Shown piece by piece: positions 34,084 to 42,236 of a stretch of 64,000 bases of DNA. The first letter of the stretch is position 1. Each line of letters starts with the position of its first letter. This stretch comes from Streptacidiphilus albus JL83 (lineage in GTDB: Bacteria; Actinomycetota; Actinomycetes; Streptomycetales; Streptomycetaceae), in contig NZ_JQML01000001.1 in the NCBI RefSeq assembly GCF_000744705.1, positions 9,620,017 to 9,684,016 of the forward strand, given 5' to 3'. Both the position numbers and the translations under genes were made by a program. Below the pieces are notes generated by a model. That model made no database searches, was not told the DNA's origin, and was given only the letters and a program-made list of their open reading frames with translations.

Positions 34084-35405
34084 CGCCCAGCACACCCGGC
34101 TCGCCCAGCACACCCGGCACACCCGGCACACCCGGCTCGCCCGGTAAGCCGAGCACACCCGGCTCGCCGCCCGCAGCGCGGGTGCTGGACCTGGACAAGC
34201 TCTACGCCGCCCGGCTGCACGCCGCCCGGGCCCGCCCCTACCTGGCGACGGCACTGTTCGCCCTGCACGTCGTCGAGTCGGCGCGGGTGCCGACGATGGC
34301 CGTCGACCGGCACTGGCGCTGCTACGTCTCGGCGGCGTTCGTGGACCGCATCCCCGAGGAGGAACTGGCGGGGGTGTGGGTGCACGAGGTCTCGCACCTG
34401 CTGCGCGACCATCACGGGCGGGGCGACCGGTTCGCCCGGCAGCACGGGCTGGTCGGTCCGGGGGAGCGGCTGCGGATGAACATCGCCGCGGACTGCGAGA
34501 TCAACGACGACGCCTTCGGCAAGGGCCTGGTCAGACCCGAGGGCGCGGTCCTGCCGCAGAACCTGGGGCTGCCCGTGGGCCAGCTGATGGAGGACTACCT
34601 CCGGCAGTTCCGGCTCGGGCCGCACACGGAGGGCCTGGCCTGGCTGGACTGCGGCAGCGGCGCCGACGGGCTGGAACGGGAGTGGGACCTCGGCCCGGAC
34701 GGTGCGCACGGCCTCAGCGAGCAGGAGCGGGACGCGGTCCGGTTCCGGGTCGCGCAGGGCATCACCGGCCGCCCGGGCAGCGCCCCGAAGGGCTGGGAGC
34801 GCTGGGCCGAGGAGGCGTTCCACCCGCCGCAGGCCTGGCGGGAACTGCTGGGCGCGGCGGTCCGCTCGGCGGCCTCCGCCGCCGGGTCGGGCGACGACTA
34901 CAGCTACGGCCGGCCGTCGCGCCGCTCGACCGCGGTGCCCGGCGCGGTGCTGCCGAGCCTGCGGCGCCGACCGCCGAAGGTCACGGTGGTGATCGACACC
35001 TCCGGGTCGGTCAGCGACGCCGAACTCGGCAGCGCGCTGCTGGAGGTCGCGGCGATCGCCCGGGCCGTGGGCGGCCGGCGCGACCTGGTCAGCGTGCTCT
35101 CCTGCGACGCGGCGGCCCGGACCGTGCAGCCGCTGTGCCGGGCCGAGGGGATCCAGCTGGTCGGCGGCGGGGGCACGGACCTGCGCAGCGGCTTCGCCCG
35201 CGCGCTGCGCTCCCGTCCCGGCCCGGACGTGATCGTGGTGCTGACGGACGGTCAGACCCCCTGGCCGTCCGTCCGGCCCCCGTGCCGGACGGTGGTGGGT
35301 CTCTTCCCCCGGCGGGGGTCCCGCTCCGGGTGGGACGAGAACGATCCCGACTACGTGCCGGACACGCCCCCGGCCTGGGCGCGCACGGTGGACATCGGCT
35401 CCTAG
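34080..35405 (+). CDS. VWA-domain protein with DUF2201-type metallopeptidase-like N-terminal domain
   Basis: The 441-residue protein has three parts. Residues 1-33 are Pro/Gly/Ser/Thr repeats (SPSTPGTPGTPGSPGKPS). Residues 36-260 form a putative metallopeptidase domain with AGVWVHEVSHLLRDHHGR (HEVSH at 102-106, a zinc-type motif) and LRMNIAADCEINDDAF. The C-terminal VWA domain has the MIDAS motif VVIDTSGSVSD near 304, VGGGGTDLRSGF, and IVVLTDGQTPWP. This matches VWA-like/DUF2201 proteins that pair with MoxR ATPases. The partner complex and client are unknown. Confidence 0.87.
   Translation: MTPSTPGSPSTPGTPGTPGSPGKPSTPGSPPAARVLDLDKLYAARLHAARARPYLATALFALHVVESARVPTMAVDRHWRCYVSAAFVDRIPEEELAGVWVHEVSHLLRDHHGRGDRFARQHGLVGPGERLRMNIAADCEINDDAFGKGLVRPEGAVLPQNLGLPVGQLMEDYLRQFRLGPHTEGLAWLDCGSGADGLEREWDLGPDGAHGLSEQERDAVRFRVAQGITGRPGSAPKGWERWAEEAFHPPQAWRELLGAAVRSAASAAGSGDDYSYGRPSRRSTAVPGAVLPSLRRRPPKVTVVIDTSGSVSDAELGSALLEVAAIARAVGGRRDLVSVLSCDAAARTVQPLCRAEGIQLVGGGGTDLRSGFARALRSRPGPDVIVVLTDGQTPWPSVRPPCRTVVGLFPRRGSRSGWDENDPDYVPDTPPAWARTVDIGS
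34084..34172 (+). repeat. Short tandem repeats coding for the Pro/Ser/Thr/Gly tail of the VWA protein
   Basis: Units of 9-18 bases, variants of AGCACACCCGGCTCGCCC and GGCACACCC, are repeated about eight times across the first 30 codons. They encode S-T-P-G-S-P and T-P-G-T-P-G. Slippage in this array would change the tail length. Confidence 0.65.
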
Positions 35406-35437
35406 CAGTCGCGGCGGGGTGCGCGCCGGTCCGGGAA

Positions 35438-35471
35438 TGGTCTAGACGTTATTGGTCTAGACCCCTTGACT
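35438..35471 (+). promoter_or_regulatory. Two DasR-like boxes with a -35 element, before a secreted chitin-related protein
   Basis: TGGTCTAGAC occurs at 35438-35447 and again as TGGTCTAGACC at 35453-35463, 15 bases apart. DasR, the GntR regulator of chitin and N-acetylglucosamine use in Streptomyces, binds TGGTCTAGACCA-type sites, and chitinase promoters carry similar direct repeats. TTGACT at 35466-35471 directly follows and can be the -35, so bound DasR would cover the promoter. Downstream is a secreted protein with a carbohydrate-binding module. Confidence 0.7.
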
Positions 35472-35572
35472 GCGCCTCAGGGGGTCCGGTTCACTGAGCC
35501 GCATACCTGAGGGTGCACATGCCATGTCACCCGCCGGTTTCCCCCACACCTCGTCCAGAAGGAAGCACCACC

Positions 35573-36709
35573 ATGCCTCCACTCCCCAGACGCGCACGGT
35601 TATGGCTGGCCGCGATGGCCACGGCCGCCGTCGCCGTCTGCACCTTGCTCCTCGGGTCGCCCGCCTCCGCCAGTGTCGGCGCCGTCCAGCGGGCCGACGC
35701 GGCGAGCTCGCTGCCCGCCTGCCCCTTCTGGGCCGCCGGGATCACCCCGCCGGCCCGCACCACCACCCCCTGGGTGCCGCCGCTGCAGACCTCTCCCGCC
35801 GTCAACTTCTCCACCCGGCCGGCCGCCCCCACGATCACCGGCGCGCTGGTGAACGGGCAGGTCACCGTCACCGTCAGCCCGGTGCCGAACGCCGTGGCCT
35901 ACAAGGTGTGGCGGGACGGCGTGGACATCGGCTACATCAGCTACTGGGGCCAGACCGGCCCGCTGACCGTCACCGACACCGCGCCCTGCCAGGGCGCGTA
36001 CTACGACGTCGTGGCGATGTACGACACCAGCAACTCGGACGCCTCGCTCGGCCAGCTCTCCGTGCCCTACTGGCTCGGCGCGAACGGGACGCTCGCCTCG
36101 GGCGCGGGCAGCCCGGCGGTCGGCACGCAGATCCCGATGATGCTCACCTCGTACGACAACACCGGCCAGACGGCCTCCGGCTACAACGCCCAACTGGGGG
36201 TCTGCGCCACCGATCCACGGGTGATTCCGTGGGGCACCTACTTCTCGGTTCCGGGTTACGGCATCTGCTACGCCGGCGACCTCGGCACCTGGATCCAGAA
36301 CGACACCGTCGACCTCTGGCTGCCCGACGCCCAGGCCAACAACTGGGGCGTGCAGGACAAGACGATCACCATCATCGCCGATCCGTACACCAGCGGCAGC
36401 TCGCCGACCGCCTCGGCCAGCGCCTCGCCCACGGCCAGCGCCTCGGCATCGGCCTCCGCCAGCCCCAGCGCCTCCGCGAGCGCGAGCCCGACCGCGAGCG
36501 CGTCCGCCTCGCCCACGGCCAGCGCCTCCGCCTCGCCGACCAGCGGCGGGACCTGCGCGGCGGCATGGAACTCGTCGACCACGTACACCTCGGGTGCGGT
36601 GGTCTCCTACAACGGGGACAACTACACCGCGACCTACGTCTCGACCGGTGCCGTGCCGGGAGCCCCGACCTCCTGGGCCGTATGGAGTACCGACGGTCCC
36701 TGCGGCTGA
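35573..36709 (+). CDS. Secreted 3D-domain protein with C-terminal chitin-binding-type module
   Basis: The 378-residue precursor has a Sec signal (PRRARLWLAAMATAAVAVCTLLLG, ending SASA near 34). A fibronectin-like stretch follows (VTVTVSPVPNAVAYKVWRDG). The 3D (double-psi barrel) domain is seen in VCATDPRVIPWGTYFSVPGYG, with catalytic-type aspartates in DLGTWIQ and VDLWLPD. After a repetitive S-A-P-T linker (about 276-326), the last 50 residues (AAWNSSTTYTSGAVVSYNGDNYTATY ... WAVWSTDGPCG) form a CBM5/12 chitin-binding module. 3D barrels often act as lytic transglycosylases or endoglucanase-like enzymes. DasR-like boxes upstream fit control by chitin breakdown products. Confidence 0.87.
   Translation: MPPLPRRARLWLAAMATAAVAVCTLLLGSPASASVGAVQRADAASSLPACPFWAAGITPPARTTTPWVPPLQTSPAVNFSTRPAAPTITGALVNGQVTVTVSPVPNAVAYKVWRDGVDIGYISYWGQTGPLTVTDTAPCQGAYYDVVAMYDTSNSDASLGQLSVPYWLGANGTLASGAGSPAVGTQIPMMLTSYDNTGQTASGYNAQLGVCATDPRVIPWGTYFSVPGYGICYAGDLGTWIQNDTVDLWLPDAQANNWGVQDKTITIIADPYTSGSSPTASASASPTASASASASASPSASASASPTASASASPTASASASPTSGGTCAAAWNSSTTYTSGAVVSYNGDNYTATYVSTGAVPGAPTSWAVWSTDGPCG
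36393..36549 (+). repeat. Serine/alanine/proline linker repeats
   Basis: Repeats of the unit encoding S-P-T-A-S-A-S (variants CGCCCACGGCCAGCGCCTC) cover about 155 bases, forming the flexible linker between the 3D barrel and the binding module. Tandem-repeat length may vary between strains. Confidence 0.75.
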
Positions 36710-36867
36710 GCACGTCGCCCTGACCGGCTGAGCAGCTGACGGATGCGTCCGTCCGCCCGCTGCTCAGTCGACGGCGGCCCGACCCGGTCCACGCGGGAAC
36801 AGGTCCGGGAGGCACGGGGTTGATCAGGAGGTCGACGCAGGAACTGGACGAACTCAGGGAGCTGGGC

Positions 36868-37725
36868 ATGGGTACGGACGCGCGGACCGGCGACGGGGCG
36901 GGCACCTTCTCGGTGTGGCGGCAGGCCGACGGCGTGACGCCGGAACTGGCCGTCGAGCTGGAACGGCTGGGATACGGGCGGATCTGGATCGGCGGATCGC
37001 CCGACGGCGACCTGTCCTTGGCCGAGCGGCTGCTCGACGCGACCTCGACGATCGGCGTGGCCACCGGGATCGTCAACATCTGGAAGGACGACGCCAGGAC
37101 CGTCGCGGCCTCGTTCCGGCGGCTGGAGGAGCGCCACCCGGGGCGCTTCCTGCTCGGCATCGGTGCGGGCCACCGCGAGGCCACCGGCGACCGCTACGTC
37201 CGCCCCTACGAGGCGCTGGTGTCCTACCTGGACGTGCTGGACGCCGAGGGAGTCCCGCAGCGGCGGCGGGTGCTGGCCGCCCTCGGCCCCCGGGTGCTGC
37301 GGCTGGCCGCCGAACGCGCGGCCGGTGCCCACCCGTACCTGGTCCCCCCGGAGCACACCCGCGCCGCACGGGAGATCCTGGGCGAGGAGGCCCTGCTCGC
37401 GCCGGAGCAGAAGGTGGTACTGGAGCCGGATCCGGTCCGCGCCCGCGCCATCGGCCGCCCCCGGGTGGAGAAGCCCTACCTGAGCCTGTCCAACTACACG
37501 TCGAACCTGCGCCGGCTGGGGTGGTCCGAGGAGGACCTGAGCGACGGGGGCAGCGACCGGCTGATCGACGCGCTCGCCCCGCACGGCACTCCGGCGCAGG
37601 TGGGCGACGCCCTCCGGGCGCACCTGCGGGCCGGCGCGGACGAGGTCGTCATCCAGTTGCTGACCGCCGACGGCGAACTGCCGGACGCCGGCTACGAACT
37701 GCTGGCCAGGACCCTGCAGGGCTGA
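36868..37725 (+). CDS. LLM-class (luciferase-like) F420-dependent oxidoreductase
   Basis: The 285-residue protein has the bacterial luciferase-like barrel pattern used by F420 enzymes: VTPELAVELERLGYGRIWIGGS, LLDATSTIGVATGIVNIWKDDART, ASFRRLEERHPGRFLLGIGAGH, LAALGPRVLRLAAERAAGAHPYLVPPEH and LAPHGTPAQVGDALRAHLRAGADEVVIQLL. It matches the TIGR03620-like group. The substrate is unknown. AGGGAG precedes ATG 36868; a longer start at 36820 would lack a ribosome site. It converges with the maltokinase-cap gene over a hairpin. Confidence 0.88.
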   Translation: MGTDARTGDGAGTFSVWRQADGVTPELAVELERLGYGRIWIGGSPDGDLSLAERLLDATSTIGVATGIVNIWKDDARTVAASFRRLEERHPGRFLLGIGAGHREATGDRYVRPYEALVSYLDVLDAEGVPQRRRVLAALGPRVLRLAAERAAGAHPYLVPPEHTRAAREILGEEALLAPEQKVVLEPDPVRARAIGRPRVEKPYLSLSNYTSNLRRLGWSEEDLSDGGSDRLIDALAPHGTPAQVGDALRAHLRAGADEVVIQLLTADGELPDAGYELLARTLQG

Positions 37726-37778
37726 ACCGGCGGAGCGGTCCGCCCGGGCGGACCAGGGCCGTTCCGTCCGCGCCGCCG

Positions 37779-37808
37779 GGGCCCGCCAGGGCGGACCCCG
37801 GCGGGCCC
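37779..37808. terminator. Bidirectional hairpin between convergent genes
   Basis: GGGCCCGCC (37779-37787) and GGCGGGCCC (37800-37808) pair over a 12-base loop; the right arm reaches the stop codon of the minus-strand gene. Confidence 0.55.
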
Positions 37809-38527
37809 TAGACGCGGGGCGTCGTGGGCGTGCTGCCCAGCACCGTGAAGAACAGGTCGCGGACGGTGCCGCCGTCCGGCAGCACCCGGTCGGCGGTGAT
37901 GTGCCCCAGGAGCTCGGCCTCCGCCTCCACGGACCCCGGGGCCCCGGCGGGCAGGACGCGGTTCAGCCGCACCGTCAACTCCCGGCCGCCGTCCAGGGTG
38001 TAGCCGATGTCGGTCCGGTCGGCGCGGTCCAGGACCGAGGCCACCGCCACCGGGCGGGCCGCCCCGGCCAGGGCGGCGGTGAGGGGCGCGGGCACCGAGC
38101 AGGCGACCGAGTCGTCCGGGGTGTCGCTCTCGCTCTGGGCCTGCGCCTTCGCCTCGCCGACGATCAGGGCGAACAACTGCTGCGCCAGCACCGGGTCGTG
38201 GGCCGCGTCGTAGACCCACCGGGTGCCCAGCAGCCCGTGCTCGGCGGTGCCCAGCAGTGCGTCCTCGGCCTCGGCCAGCGGTGCGCCCCGGTAGGTCATC
38301 GGCACCAGGTAGGTCACCGGCCGCGCGCCGGAGGTGTCCAGCACCGCCGCGATCTCGATCCCCACCTCGCCCTCCGGGTCGTCCAGCCGGAAGCCGCCCG
38401 CCCGCGCCAGCTGCGGCTCCGTCCGCTCCCCGCCCGAGGCGCCCAGGTACCAGGGCTGGTCGGGCAGCCACCCGGCGATCAGCTCCAGTTTGCTCGGGGC
38501 GAGCGTCGTCTGTTGGATGACTGACAT
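37808..38527 (-). CDS. Maltokinase N-terminal cap-like domain protein
   Basis: The 239-residue protein (MSVIQQTTLAPSKLELIAGWLPDQPWYLG) resembles stand-alone proteins with the N-terminal cap of actinobacterial maltokinase (Mak_N_cap): VGIEIAAVLDTSGARPVTYLVPMTYRGAPL, ALLGTAEHGLLGTRWVYDAAHDPVLAQQLFALI, then LTVRLNRVLPAG. No kinase domain follows, so it cannot phosphorylate on its own. The role of the free cap is unknown. It is 90 bases from the LacI gene and on the same strand. Confidence 0.8.
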   Translation of the reverse strand: MSVIQQTTLAPSKLELIAGWLPDQPWYLGASGGERTEPQLARAGGFRLDDPEGEVGIEIAAVLDTSGARPVTYLVPMTYRGAPLAEAEDALLGTAEHGLLGTRWVYDAAHDPVLAQQLFALIVGEAKAQAQSESDTPDDSVACSVPAPLTAALAGAARPVAVASVLDRADRTDIGYTLDGGRELTVRLNRVLPAGAPGSVEAEAELLGHITADRVLPDGGTVRDLFFTVLGSTPTTPRV

Positions 38528-38617
38528 GTCGGGACACCCTTCCGGTCTGCGTCCGTGCGGCGCGTTCTCCGAACATTCTCCCGGAGCGGGTCGCGCCGCG
38601 CTGCTTCCAACACATGG

Positions 38618-39676
38618 CTAATGCGGGTCGGTCCGGTGCGGCGGCGCGGCGACGGTGGCGCCGGGGACGAGCGTGGTCTCCAGGGTCAGCCGGACGTCGC
38701 CGGTCGAGGTTCCGGCCAGTCGGGCGGCCAGCAGGTCGACCGCGGCCCGGCCGGCCTCGGCCGAGCGCGCGGAGACCGTGGTCAGTGGCGGGTAGGCCTG
38801 CGCGGCCAGGACGTCGTCGCAGCCGACGACGCTGAAGTCGGCCGGGACGGAGAGCCCGCGCTCGCCCAGCCCGGCCAGGACGCCGTGGCCGACCAGGTCG
38901 TCGAAGGCGACCACCGCACGGGCGCCGCTGCCGAGCAGCTCCGGAACCGCCTGCCGCCCGGCCTCGAAGGTCGGGCGGCGGGCCGGCAGCGGCACCACGG
39001 CCACGTCGAACCGCGCCCCGGCCGCCCGTACGGCCTTGAGCCGCTGGGTGTTGGACCAGGAGCGCGCAGGTCCGTTGAGATAGGCGATCCGCCGGTGGCC
39101 GAGTTCGGCCAGGCGCTCCACCGCGCGGGCCACACCCCCGGCGGTGTCGATGAGCACCCGGGGGATGCCCGCGACATCCCGGTTGACCAGCACCAGCGGG
39201 CGGCGTTCGGCCTGCTCCCGGATCCGGGCGGCGCTCATCCGGCTGGAGGCCAGCACGAAGCCGTCCACCTGCCGGGCCAACCGGGTCAGCAGCACGTCCT
39301 CACGGTTCGGGTCCTCGTCCGCGTCGCCCAGGAAGACGGCGTAGCCGGCCCGCTCCGCCTGTCCCTGTACCGCCCGGATCATCGGCGGGAAGAAGGGGTT
39401 GGCGATGTCCGGCACCACCAGCGCCAGGTTGCCGGAGCGGCCGGTGGACAGTGCCTGCGCGACCGGGTTCGGGGTGTAGCCGAGCTCGCTGGCCACGGCC
39501 CGGACCCGTTCGACCGTCTCCGGGCGCAGCCGGTGGGGCTGGCCGAAGGCCCGGGAGACGGTGGCCCGGGAGACGCCTGCCGCCTGCGCCACGGTGCCGA
39601 TGGTGGCCGGGCCGGCTGCCGGACCGGTGGCCGGGGCGGTCGGGTCCGGCTCGGGGGCGCTTCCAGGCGATGGCAT
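38618..39676 (-). CDS. LacI-family transcriptional regulator, probable repressor of nagB-nagA
   Basis: The 352-residue protein has an extended Pro/Ala N-terminus, then the LacI helix-turn-helix and hinge (TIGTVAQAAGVSRATVSRAFG, RPETVERVRAVASELGYTPN, ALSTGRSGNLALVVPDIANPFF). The remainder is a periplasmic-binding type 1 fold for a sugar-like effector (LVLVNRDVAG, AYLNGPARSWSNTQRL, VVAFDDLVGHGVLAGL, VGCDDVLAAQAYPPLTTV). It is divergent from nagB with a perfect LacI operator between them, so it most likely represses nagBA and itself, released by an amino-sugar metabolite. Confidence 0.92.
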   Translation of the reverse strand: MPSPGSAPEPDPTAPATGPAAGPATIGTVAQAAGVSRATVSRAFGQPHRLRPETVERVRAVASELGYTPNPVAQALSTGRSGNLALVVPDIANPFFPPMIRAVQGQAERAGYAVFLGDADEDPNREDVLLTRLARQVDGFVLASSRMSAARIREQAERRPLVLVNRDVAGIPRVLIDTAGGVARAVERLAELGHRRIAYLNGPARSWSNTQRLKAVRAAGARFDVAVVPLPARRPTFEAGRQAVPELLGSGARAVVAFDDLVGHGVLAGLGERGLSVPADFSVVGCDDVLAAQAYPPLTTVSARSAEAGRAAVDLLAARLAGTSTGDVRLTLETTLVPGATVAAPPHRTDPH

Positions 39677-39712
39677 GGGCGCAGCCTAACCGTTGTCCGG
39701 GCTGCGGCCTGT

Positions 39713-39741
39713 TTGACATGCAACCGGTTGCACAGAAGGAT
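39713..39741 (+). promoter_or_regulatory. nagB promoter with LacI operator
   Basis: TGCAACCGGTTGCA (39719-39732) is a perfect LacI/GalR-type palindrome with the central CG step. It follows TTGACA (39713-39718), a consensus -35, so bound repressor covers the promoter; a -10 near 39736-39741 is weak. The site lies between lacI-type and nagB starts. Confidence 0.8.
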
Positions 39742-39801
39742 GGGCGCCGTCAGCGCCGGTCTGATCGGGGACCGGACGAGGACCGATCAAGGACGGTGGC
39801 C

Positions 39802-40578
39802 GTGCCGAACCCTCCCGACCCCGCCCGGGTCCGTGTGCTGGCCGACCGGGCCGCCCTGGGCCGGACCGCAGCCGCCGTGGTGGCCATGGCCCTGCGCACC
39901 CGGCTGGCCGAAAAGCCCCGGGTGCGGACGGTGTTCGCGGCCGCGCCGAGCCAGCTGGAGCTGCTCGACGCGCTGGTCCGCGAGCCCGGCATCGACTGGA
40001 CCCGGGTCGACGCCTTCCACATGGACGAGTACCTCGACCTGCCGCCGCAGGCGCCGCAGCGCTTCGGCAACTGGCTGCGCGCCGCCTTCTTCGACCGGGT
40101 GCCGCTGGGCAGCGTCCACCTCATCCAGCCGGGGGCGGACGCCCAGCGCACCGTCGACGAGTACGCCGGGGCCCTGGCCGCCGCGCCGATCGACCTGGTC
40201 TGCCTCGGCATCGGCGTCAACGGCCATGTGGCGTTCAACGATCCGCCGGTGGCCGAGCTGCACGACCCGGCCGACGTCAAGGTGGTGGAGCTGGACGTGG
40301 TCTGCCGCCGCCAGCAGGTTGACGACGGCTGCTTCGACGCCCTGGAGCAGGTGCCGCGCCGGGCGATCACCCTGACCGTGCCCCGGTTGCTGGCCGCCGA
40401 CGAGCTCTTCTGCGTGGTGCCGGGCTCGCACAAGAGCCGGGCGGTCCGCGAGGCGCTCACCGGTCCGCTCGGCATGCACTGCCCGGCGACGGCCCTGCGC
40501 ACCCACCCGAACTGCACCTTCTTCCTGGACCGCGAGTCCGCCGCCGGGCTGCCGCCGGCGCTGCTCCCGGTCGGCTGA
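39802..40578 (+). CDS. nagB: Glucosamine-6-phosphate deaminase
   Basis: NagB converts glucosamine-6-phosphate to fructose-6-phosphate and ammonia. The 258-residue protein has RVDAFHMDEYLDLP (catalytic Asp), RFGNWLRAAFFD, LVCLGIGVNGHVAFNDPP (the NGHxAFN loop with catalytic His), and late LFCVVPGSHKSRAVREALTGP. The start GTG 39802 is eight bases after AAGGA; a GTG at 39796 adds two residues. It lies 21 bases before nagA, forming a two-gene operon that feeds chitin-derived N-acetylglucosamine into glycolysis. Confidence 0.93.
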   Translation: MPNPPDPARVRVLADRAALGRTAAAVVAMALRTRLAEKPRVRTVFAAAPSQLELLDALVREPGIDWTRVDAFHMDEYLDLPPQAPQRFGNWLRAAFFDRVPLGSVHLIQPGADAQRTVDEYAGALAAAPIDLVCLGIGVNGHVAFNDPPVAELHDPADVKVVELDVVCRRQQVDDGCFDALEQVPRRAITLTVPRLLAADELFCVVPGSHKSRAVREALTGPLGMHCPATALRTHPNCTFFLDRESAAGLPPALLPVG

Positions 40579-40599
40579 GCAGCAGGGGAGCGGCAGTCC

Positions 40600-41763
40600 A
40601 TGGAGCAGCAGTCGAAGGAACGGACCGTCACCGGCCGCGACCCCGGCACCGGGCGGCCGATCGCGGTCACCCTGCGGCAGGGCCGGATCGCCGCGCTGGC
40701 CCCCGGCCCGGTCGGGGAGTCGCACTGGCTCGCGCCCGGCCTGGTCGACCTGCAGGTCAACGGGTTCCACGGGCACGACCTCAACGCCGAGGACGTCGGC
40801 CCGCACACCGTGGCCGAGCTCGCCCGCGCGCTGCGCGGCCACGGCGTGACCACCTTCGTGCCCACCCTGGTCACCGCCTCCCACGAGCGGACCGCGCACG
40901 CGCTGAGCGTGATCGCCGCCGCGCGCCGGGCCGATCCGCTGCTGCGCCACTCCATCCCCTACGCCCACCTGGAGGGTCCGCACATCTCGGCCGAGGAGGG
41001 ACCGCGCGGGGCGCACGACGCCGCCCAGGTCCGGCCGCCCTCGCTGCGGGAGTTCGACGCCTGGCAGGCGGCCGGCGGCGGGCTGGTCGGCCTGGTCACC
41101 CTCTCGCCGCACTATCCGGAGGCCCCGGAGTACACCGCCGCGCTGGTGCGGCGCGGAGTGCGGGTGGCGGTCGGGCACACCCACGCCCGGCCGGAGCAGA
41201 TCACCGCGGTGGTCGACGCCGGGGCCCGGCTCTGCACCCACCTGGGCAACGGCGCGCACGCGGTGCTGGCCCGGCACCCCAACTACCTGTGGACCCAGCT
41301 CGCCGACGACCGGCTGACCGCCGGGTTCATCGCCGACGGCCACCACCTCCCGGCCGACACGCTGACCGCGATGGTCCGGGCGAAGGGGCTGCACCGGTCG
41401 CTGCTGGTCTCCGACTCGGTGGCGCTGGCGGGCCTGCCGCCGGGGCGTTACCGGGCCCCGGTCGGCGGCGAGGTCGACCTCGGCGCGGACGGACGGCTGG
41501 TCCGCTCCGGCACCCCCTATCTGGCCGGGGCCGCACGCAGCCTGGCCGACGGGGTCGCACTGGCGGTGGACCTGGCCAGGATCGGGCTGGGGGACGCGGT
41601 CCGGCTGGCCACCGAGCAGCCGGGCGGGTTCGTCGGCGGCCGGGGCCGGATCGAGGTCGGCGCCCCGGCCGACCTGCTGCGCTTCGCCTGGGAGCCCGGT
41701 GCGTCGACGCTCGCGGTCGACCGCGTCCACCTGCTCGGCCAGGACGTCACCGCAGCGCCGTAG
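40600..41763 (+). CDS. nagA: N-acetylglucosamine-6-phosphate deacetylase
   Basis: NagA removes the acetyl group from N-acetylglucosamine-6-phosphate before NagB acts. The 387-residue amidohydrolase has LAPGLVDLQVNGFHGHDLN, IPYAHLEGPHISAEEGPRGAHD (metal Glu and substrate-binding AH), VAVGHTHARPEQI, LCTHLGNGAHAV, FIADGHHLP, and the catalytic-Asp strand LLVSDSVALAG. The metal-2 region reads HLGNG where many relatives have HLFNAM. It ends with the usual GRIEVGAPADLLRF. Ribosome site GGGGAG precedes ATG 40600. Confidence 0.93.
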   Translation: MEQQSKERTVTGRDPGTGRPIAVTLRQGRIAALAPGPVGESHWLAPGLVDLQVNGFHGHDLNAEDVGPHTVAELARALRGHGVTTFVPTLVTASHERTAHALSVIAAARRADPLLRHSIPYAHLEGPHISAEEGPRGAHDAAQVRPPSLREFDAWQAAGGGLVGLVTLSPHYPEAPEYTAALVRRGVRVAVGHTHARPEQITAVVDAGARLCTHLGNGAHAVLARHPNYLWTQLADDRLTAGFIADGHHLPADTLTAMVRAKGLHRSLLVSDSVALAGLPPGRYRAPVGGEVDLGADGRLVRSGTPYLAGAARSLADGVALAVDLARIGLGDAVRLATEQPGGFVGGRGRIEVGAPADLLRFAWEPGASTLAVDRVHLLGQDVTAAP

Positions 41764-41970
41764 CCGCCCCGGCACCGCCTCCGGGTGCTGCCCGGCGGCC
41801 GAGGTGGGACGAGTACGGACCATTTCCGGCCATCTTCGCCCAACCGCGCCGTGCGTACTCCTGCTTTGCCTCGGGGCGGACTAGGTTGGCCCTGCGGATG
41901 GTTGCTTATGGCACATATCTCATGGTGCGGGCCAGGACTCGGCCCTCCCTCCCCGAAGGAGGTCAGCTCC

Positions 41971-42168
41971 GTGCAGGTGACTGTTGATCAGGACCGTTGT
42001 TGCAGCTCGGGGCAGTGCGTGCTGCTCGCCCCGGCGGTGTTCGACCAGAGCGAGGACGACGGAGTCGTCCAGCTGCTGCTGCCCCGGCCACCCGAGGAAC
42101 TGCACGGCGCCGTCCGGGCGGCGGTCGGCATCTGCCCCGGGCGTGCCATCTCCGTGCAGGACGCGTAG
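41971..42168 (+). CDS. 3Fe-4S (CYP-linked) ferredoxin
   Basis: The 65-residue protein VQVTVDQDRCCSSGQCVLLAPAVFDQ ... CPGRAISVQDA has the C-x5-C-xn-C-P layout of ferredoxins with one 3Fe-4S cluster that feed electrons to actinomycete cytochromes P450 (FdxH-like group). Here the ligands would be from CCSSGQC and GICPG. GAAGGAGG precedes GTG 41971. It lies 68 bases upstream of the P450 gene and is surely its electron donor; no ferredoxin reductase is present nearby. Confidence 0.9.
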   Translation: MQVTVDQDRCCSSGQCVLLAPAVFDQSEDDGVVQLLLPRPPEELHGAVRAAVGICPGRAISVQDA

Positions 42169-42236
42169 CCCGGCCCCGGAGCGCCGCGCCGCTCCGCGTC
42201 GGAATCCGTACCGCCGAACCGTGAAGGAGATTCCCC

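Noticed and set aside
31845-34823. 992-codon open frame on the minus strand
   Set aside because: Antisense to three genes with clear motifs (unknown protein, MoxR, VWA); arginine/serine-rich nonsense.
36393-36549. Regular short repeats that could suggest a CRISPR array
   Set aside because: The units are contiguous codons for an S-P-T-A linker within a secreted protein, with no spacers.
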